From positions 91,068 to 155,067 of the forward strand of contig NZ_JBBMFD010000003.1 of NCBI RefSeq assembly GCF_040096205.1: a DNA stretch of 64,000 bases, written 5' to 3'. Below are positions 59,796 to 64,000 of the stretch, piece by piece (positions within the stretch are counted from its first letter, which is position 1; each line of letters starts with the position of its first letter). The DNA is from Solibaculum_A intestinale. GTDB lineage: Bacteria; Bacillota; Clostridia; Oscillospirales; Acutalibacteraceae. The translations under genes and the position numbers were made by a program. The notes beneath the pieces were generated by a model. It was given only the letters and a program-made list of their open reading frames with translations. It made no database searches and was not told where the DNA came from.

Positions 59796-60391
59796 CCTTT
59801 CCAACCGCCTTTTTGCCGGTTGCCTTGTTTGCCGGCCTCCTTCGCAGCCTGCTTTTCGCGGGAGCTGGGCTGGATACCGCCCTCATCGGGGCGCGTACCC
59901 CCCGCCGCATCCCGCTGCTGGCTGGCCTTCTTCTTCTCTTCACCCTTCCGGCCACCCTCCTGGAAGCGGGCCTTATCCGACCTTATCTTACTGGCCTTGG
60001 CAATTACTTGCCCATGCTGGAGGCGGCTTTGTTTGTGGCCGTCAACGGGGTGCTCTTTGCCGTGGGGATGCTCCTTTTAAGCAAAAAACGCCCGGCCCTT
60101 TTGGAAAACCTGTGCCCGGAGCTGTGCGCCGCCGCATGGAACGCTTTGGTACTGGGCATATTTATGGGAGGCGAGGCGTCTTATACTACGGACCTTGGCG
60201 GCGCGGTGCTGACGGTGATTTTCGGTTGCCTGGCCTTTCTGGCGGCCTCCTGCCTGCTCATACCGGTGGAGCGTCTGTCTAATTCCCCGCGGGTTCCCAA
60301 GGCCTTTCGAGGCCTGCCCGCCCAGTTTCTCTATATCTCGATGATTTGCCTGGCTCTGGCCGGGTTTGCATTCGGCGTCCCGGCACAGTAA
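59792..60391 (+). CDS. RnfA/NqrE-like membrane protein lacking cluster cysteines
   Basis: A 199-residue six-helix protein. The C-terminal RVPKAFRGLPAQFLYISMICLALAGFAF is the RnfA-type VPKxFRGxPIxLI pattern. The two RnfA cysteine motifs (GICPFLG and NCAVLG) read GLDTALIG (Asp28) and NALVLG (Ala118), so the cluster ligands are missing as in the RnfE-like partner. It overlaps that gene by 4 nt. rnfB, which should follow with the ferredoxin-binding clusters, is missing; a different gene follows. Confidence 0.78.
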   Translation: MTFPTAFLPVALFAGLLRSLLFAGAGLDTALIGARTPRRIPLLAGLLLLFTLPATLLEAGLIRPYLTGLGNYLPMLEAALFVAVNGVLFAVGMLLLSKKRPALLENLCPELCAAAWNALVLGIFMGGEASYTTDLGGAVLTVIFGCLAFLAASCLLIPVERLSNSPRVPKAFRGLPAQFLYISMICLALAGFAFGVPAQ

Positions 60392-60445
60392 TGGGACAAA
60401 CGCCATCCGGTTTTTACGATCGGAGGAATCGACGGAGGTATGCAG

Positions 60446-61651
60446 ATGGAAAAAATCAAACGAAGAAAGTCCTTTCGGCGCAAGCGCAGTCCCTGGAAGA
60501 TCATCCTGTTGATTTTAGGATGCGCGGTGCTGGTAGTGGGCGGCTTTTTCGCCGCGAGCATGATCGACAATTACATCAATTATAAAAACAGCCAGCCCTC
60601 CGACGCGTCCTCGTCCTCTCCCTCGTCCCAACCCTCTTCCGACCCGGCGTCCCAGCCGGGCGGCGACGTGTCCTCCCAGGCCTCCAACCCCGGCCACACC
60701 ACCCTCAAGGGGACCCGGGCGGTAACGGTGTCTGCCCAATCCTTAAGCAGCCGCGTGACCGAGCTGCTGGCCCTGGCGAAGGACGGGAAGATCAACGCCG
60801 TGGTGGTGGACATCAAGACCGAGGACGGCACCCTGCAATACGCCACCAACCTGGAAGCAGCCACCCGCGCCGGCGCGGCAAAGGCCGACGCCCCCGACCT
60901 TTCCACCGCCTTAAAGCAGCTCAAGGATGGCGGGGTCAAGACCATTGCCCGCATGTCCTGCTTTAAGGACCCCAAAGCCGCCATGAAGCTTTCGGGCGCG
61001 GCGGTGATGTACCGCCCCAACCCGTCCCTCATCTGGCTTGACTCCACGAAAAACGGCAAGGCCTGGCTCAACCCCTACGCCGACGCCGCCAAGACCTATC
61101 TGATTGACATCGCCGCCGAAGCGGCGGACATGGGCTTTGCCCAAATCCTGCTGGCAAACGTTCAGTTCCCCGACAACAACAGCTCCGCCAGCTATTATGG
61201 GGCTGCGGCTTCGAGCGTCAGCCAGTCCCAGGCGCTGACCGAGTTCGTCACCCAGATGAGTGACGCCATGCGGGCGAAGGATGTGGAGGTCCGCCTGCAA
61301 AGCGGGGCCCTGGCCGCCGCCGGCGGGACGAACACCATCTACGGCGGAGTCAACCCCGTCGCCTTGGGCGGCGAGGGCCTGGTGGTGGACCTGCGCGTGA
61401 GCGCTCTGGGTAAAAATCTGGCGATTGGGGAGGATACCATCGCCGACCCGGCCGCCGATCCGGTGACTACCGTCGAGACGGTTGCCGCTGGGATGAAATC
61501 CGCCGGCGTGCAGCCCGTCTGCATTCTCGACGCGGACAGCACGAACCTTTCCGGCCAGATTTCCGCCCTGTCCGCCGCGGGCTTTGACGACTTTGTCCTC
61601 TACCGCGAAAGCGGAAGCTATACCGCCGGCGAGCTGACCACCAAAGACTGA
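60446..61651 (+). CDS. DUF4015-type putative glycoside hydrolase, membrane-anchored
   Basis: A 401-residue protein with a basic start, one membrane helix (about 17-40), a Ser/Pro-rich linker (about 48-85) and a barrel-like domain: INAVVVDIKTEDGTL, KTIARMSCFKDPKAA, AWLNPYADAAKTYLIDIAAEAADMGF-like segment and VNPVALGGEGLVVDLRV. This fits the putative glycoside hydrolase family DUF4015 (PF13200). ATG 60446 is 6 nt after GGAGGT; the ATG two codons before is too close. It lies 54 nt after the Rnf-like genes, with no terminator between, so it may belong to that transcript. Activity unproven. Confidence 0.78.
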   Translation: MEKIKRRKSFRRKRSPWKIILLILGCAVLVVGGFFAASMIDNYINYKNSQPSDASSSSPSSQPSSDPASQPGGDVSSQASNPGHTTLKGTRAVTVSAQSLSSRVTELLALAKDGKINAVVVDIKTEDGTLQYATNLEAATRAGAAKADAPDLSTALKQLKDGGVKTIARMSCFKDPKAAMKLSGAAVMYRPNPSLIWLDSTKNGKAWLNPYADAAKTYLIDIAAEAADMGFAQILLANVQFPDNNSSASYYGAAASSVSQSQALTEFVTQMSDAMRAKDVEVRLQSGALAAAGGTNTIYGGVNPVALGGEGLVVDLRVSALGKNLAIGEDTIADPAADPVTTVETVAAGMKSAGVQPVCILDADSTNLSGQISALSAAGFDDFVLYRESGSYTAGELTTKD

Positions 61652-61665
61652 CGGGGCCACAAATC

Positions 61666-61694
61666 AAAGGGGCGGGGCAAAACCCCGCCCCTTT
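61666..61694. terminator. Terminator-like hairpin after the DUF4015 gene
   Basis: AAAGGGGCGGGG and CCCCGCCCCTTT, perfect 12 bp with loop CAAAA. It ends the Rnf-like/DUF4015 run; the U-run is only TTT. Confidence 0.75.
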
Positions 61695-61718
61695 CCATCT
61701 TGGAAGGAGGAAACGACC

Positions 61719-62879
61719 ATGTTAAAACGGGAAATCCCGTCGCTGGGCGTGACGGTGAGCCGCTTAGGCTTCGGCGCTATGCGCATGCCGGAACGGGACG
61801 GGAAGATTGAACGGGTGGAGGCCACCCGCATGATTGCGCACATGTTCGAGGCGGGCGTGACCTATTTCGACACCGCCTACCCCTATCACAACGGCGAGTC
61901 GGAGGAAATGCTGGCCGGGGCGCTGCGCAGGTTCCCGCGGGAGCGCTTCTTTTTGGCGGACAAGCTGCCCTTTCTGGAATACAAGTCCGAAGCGGACTAT
62001 AAGGCCGTCACCGAAGAGCAGTTCTCCCGCCTGGGGATGGATTATATCGACTTTCACCTGCTCCACGCCATGAACGCCAAGCGCTGGAAATTTTTCAAAG
62101 AAATCGGCGTCCCCCAGTACCAGCAGGAGCTCAAGCGCCAGGGCCGCATCCGGTTTGCGGGCTTTTCCTTTCACGACTCCCCCGAGGCCCTGGAACAGAT
62201 TCTCAACGACCAGCCGGACTGGGACTTTGTCCAGATCCAGCTCAATTACTTTGACTGGGCCTCTTCCCTGCGTTCCGGCGAGCTTTACAACATGCTGGCC
62301 GACCGGGGCATCCCCATCATCGTCATGGAACCCCTGCGGGGCGGAATGCTCGCCTCCCTTCCCCCTTACGCGCAGGACATTATTGCAACACGCCTCCCTG
62401 GCGTAACCCCCGCCAGCCTCGCGTACCGCTGGGTGGGGTCCCTCCCCTATGTGGACGTGATTTTAACCGGCGCCTCCACCATCGCCCAGGCGAAGGAGAA
62501 CACCGCCGTGTTTGAGGACTTCTCCCCCCTGACCCAGAAGGAGTACGACGTGATCGACGAGGTGCTCGCCGCCATCGCCGCCAAGCCCAGCGTCCCCTGC
62601 ACCGGCTGCCGGTACTGTGTCAGCGCCTGCCCCCAGGGAATCAACATTCCCCAGGTGTTTTACATATATAATGAGCAGGGCAAGTTCGACTGCGACGGCA
62701 CGACCCATTGGCGGTATCTCAATGAAATGAAACCCCAGGAGCGGGCGGAAAACTGCATCGAGTGCGGAGCGTGCGTCTCCCAATGTCCCCAGAAGATTGA
62801 CATCCCCGAGGAGCTTAAGGTGGCCCGGAAAACCATCGGGGAAGCCTGCAAGCGGGCCGCCGCCGCGGAAAGCAAATAG
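61719..62879 (+). CDS. Aldo/keto reductase with C-terminal 4Fe-4S domain
   Basis: A 386-residue protein: an aldo/keto reductase barrel (SRLGFGAMRMP, FDTAYPYHNGESE with Asp51 and Tyr56, then EPLRGGML) followed by a ferredoxin-like end with CTGCRYCVSACP and CIECGACVSQCP. This COG1453 type is common in anaerobes and of unknown substrate. GGAAGGAGG precedes the ATG. It has no evident link to the Rnf-like genes apart from being redox-active and nearby. 62880-63102 downstream holds no gene. Confidence 0.88.
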   Translation: MLKREIPSLGVTVSRLGFGAMRMPERDGKIERVEATRMIAHMFEAGVTYFDTAYPYHNGESEEMLAGALRRFPRERFFLADKLPFLEYKSEADYKAVTEEQFSRLGMDYIDFHLLHAMNAKRWKFFKEIGVPQYQQELKRQGRIRFAGFSFHDSPEALEQILNDQPDWDFVQIQLNYFDWASSLRSGELYNMLADRGIPIIVMEPLRGGMLASLPPYAQDIIATRLPGVTPASLAYRWVGSLPYVDVILTGASTIAQAKENTAVFEDFSPLTQKEYDVIDEVLAAIAAKPSVPCTGCRYCVSACPQGINIPQVFYIYNEQGKFDCDGTTHWRYLNEMKPQERAENCIECGACVSQCPQKIDIPEELKVARKTIGEACKRAAAAESK

Positions 62880-63102
62880 GCGCAGGTACCCATAAGCGCC
62901 GGGCAGGCCTGTCCGAGGTAAGGAGGGTCTGCCCGCGCCCGGAAGGCGGCTTTGCGCCTGTTTCGTCCTCCGGCTGGCAAGGGCGCGCGTTGGGCGCGGG
63001 TCTGCCTGCGCCCGGCTTAGAAAACCGGCACCGGCCGAAGACAAGCAGCCGGCGCGATTCCTTTCGCGTTTTTGGAGGGAAGGGGCGGCCCGTCCCGACT
63101 GC

Positions 63103-63369
63103 CTACAAATCCTCCAGCAGGAGAAGGGCGGCCCAGCGCACGCCGGTCAGGAAGGAATGGTAGGCTACGTCCTCCGTAACTAGGCCGAAGCCGTCCACGA
63201 TGGTCATGATCTGGTCAGCCTGGGCGCGGGGCAGGGTCTCCTGCAGCTGATTGGATAGACGGAAGGCCTCCGCCTCCGGGGCGTCTGAGCGCTGAAGACG
63301 TTCGTTGGCTTGCTTGAGCAGCGGCAGGTAGATTTGGGTGCCGAAGTAATGCTTAAAGTCGTCAACCAT
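63103..63369 (-). CDS. Small helical protein, unknown function
   Basis: An 88-residue acidic, mostly helical protein ending YHSFLTGVRWAALLLLEDL. A tail of the type FxxGxRxxAxLLxE is common in small Clostridial proteins of unknown role, but I cannot place it in a family with confidence. GGGAGGT lies 6 nt before ATG 63369 and a consensus promoter is upstream, so it is a real gene. Divergent from an XRE gene that may repress it. Confidence 0.65.
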   Translation of the reverse strand: MVDDFKHYFGTQIYLPLLKQANERLQRSDAPEAEAFRLSNQLQETLPRAQADQIMTIVDGFGLVTEDVAYHSFLTGVRWAALLLLEDL

Positions 63370-63410
63370 GATGATACCTCCCAAAACAGGAACATGACTC
63401 TACAGTCATA

Positions 63411-63439
63411 ATAATATCCTCTTATAGTCATTATGTCAA
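63411..63439 (-). promoter_or_regulatory. Consensus promoter with repeated AGTCATWATR boxes
   Basis: On the minus strand TTGACA (63439-63434), 17 bp, TATTAT (63416-63411). Two direct repeats, AGTCATAATA (63404-63413) and AGTCATTATG (63426-63435), 22 bp apart overlap the -10 and the -35. They look like operator half-sites for the XRE protein encoded at 63534. Confidence 0.65.
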
Positions 63440-63533
63440 TAGTAAATCGATAATTGTTTGCTTTTATTGGGGTTATATTTAAAATGAAGTATAAAATATA
63501 CAATATTATTGTAAGTTCGGAAGGAGCCCCAAA

Positions 63534-63743
63534 ATGGGAATGTCAAATAAGATTAAAGCTCTGTTAAAAGTGAGAGGGCTTACGCAAGCGGAATTAGCTC
63601 ATCGTTTGGATACCGTCCCTTCCAATATCTATAAGAAGCTTGCCCGGGACAATTTCTCAGAAAAAGAGCTCATTGAAATCGCAGAGGCTTTGGACTGCAA
63701 ATACGAAGGATTCTTTTTCTTCGAAAACGACGGGAAAATCTGA
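63534..63743 (+). CDS. XRE-family DNA-binding regulator (small)
   Basis: A 69-residue single helix-turn-helix protein (IKALLKVRGLTQAELAHRLDTVPSNIYKKLARD then LIEIAEALDCKYEGFFFFE). AAGGAG lies 7-8 nt before the ATG. The end pattern is that of small Cro-like regulators in Firmicutes. It is the probable regulator of the divergent gene at 63369. 63744-63900 after it is AT-rich without a gene. Confidence 0.8.
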   Translation: MGMSNKIKALLKVRGLTQAELAHRLDTVPSNIYKKLARDNFSEKELIEIAEALDCKYEGFFFFENDGKI

Positions 63744-63906
63744 GCCGGTCCCCTTTCAAAAAGCCTGTACTTTTGCCTATTTGTGATTTCGCACAAAATT
63801 CCCGCAACCCAAGGCGGGTAAAGCGTGCAACAGTCATGTGAAATCCTTTCCAATTTAAAAAAGGCGCGATTTTCTCGATTTTTTCAAAATTTTTTTGAAA
63901 AAACCA

Positions 63907-63935
63907 TTGACAAAGAAACCTGGATTTGATATTAT
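63907..63935 (+). promoter_or_regulatory. Stable-RNA-type promoter with A/T-rich upstream element
   Basis: TTGACA (63907-63912), exactly 17 bp, TATTAT (63930-63935). Upstream 63880-63906 is almost pure A/T tracts, like an rRNA UP element. The transcript then reads to GGACCTTGAAAATT at the window's end, similar to the CTTGAAAAxT leader just before Clostridial 16S rRNA genes. A ribosomal RNA operon probably begins just beyond 64000. Confidence 0.65.
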
Positions 63936-64000
63936 AGTCAAGCACCGAACGGCGGGTCAGCAAAGTGGCCAAAAAGTCCGGTGGATGGACCTTGAAAATT

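Noticed and set aside
56652..60391. A normal, working Rnf complex
   Set aside because: rnfG and rnfB are absent and the cofactor-binding residues of RnfA, RnfE and RnfD are replaced.

Overview
The window is a chromosomal stretch of a GC-rich, endospore-forming Firmicute, most likely a Clostridia/Oscillospiraceae-type gut anaerobe. The reasons are spoVT and a spoVAF/GerA-type gene, an oxygen-independent gene set (HemW, formate-tetrahydrofolate ligase, a RACo-like corrinoid activator, Rnf-like subunits, a ferredoxin-type aldo/keto reductase), strong AGGAGG ribosome sites, several TTG starts and TTGACA/TATAAT promoters. The genus cannot be read from the sequence alone.

Layout. 1-3907: the end of mreB, then mreC-mreD-mrdA (cell elongation). 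3982-10738: a leftward exopolysaccharide operon (Wzz/tyrosine-kinase fusion, three GT4 glycosyltransferases, a Wzy polymerase) behind a consensus promoter. 10926-14167: an ArpU-like regulator, a CDF cation exporter, acpP and aroE. 14298-14594: a probable SOS-controlled small membrane protein. 14505-20426: the leftward aromatic amino acid operon aroF-aroB-aroA-aroC-pheA. It is preceded by a 36-codon leader peptide rich in Phe and Tyr and by an intrinsic terminator, the classic layout of a ribosome-mediated attenuator. 20545-27611: an esterase, metY, tspO, a DUF6485 protein, hemW and lepA. 27813-29311: a divergent pair of XRE regulators followed by about 830 bp of non-coding DNA with twelve TGTGAA-N5-TTCACA palindromes at roughly 62-77 bp spacing, then a terminator. 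29314-37643: RACo-like protein, mscS, an XRE regulator beside a frameshifted secreted-protein gene, a GH13 enzyme, a Nudix hydrolase and a polysaccharide-deacetylase lipoprotein. 37715-42765: a DUF6514 protein, an AraC regulator fused to a GH39-like domain that has lost its catalytic glutamates, and fhs. 43050-45422: spoVT, spoVAF and an XRE regulator. 45521-45657: a second set of three palindromes of the same family. 45679-54902: the glmU-prs-SGNH-pth-PAP2-AI2E-mfd housekeeping run. 55109-56554: rpe and mecA. 56652-60391: an Rnf-like rnfC-D-E-A cluster without rnfG or rnfB, in which the residues that bind membrane redox cofactors appear to be replaced. 60446-63743: a DUF4015 putative glycoside hydrolase, an aldo/keto reductase and two small genes. 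The window ends in a stable-RNA-type promoter with an A/T-rich upstream element and a leader typical of the region before a 16S rRNA gene.

The strongest candidates for undescribed biology are the Phe/Tyr leader-peptide attenuator, the cofactor-depleted Rnf-like complex and the palindrome arrays. All function calls come from reading motifs and context; no database search was possible.
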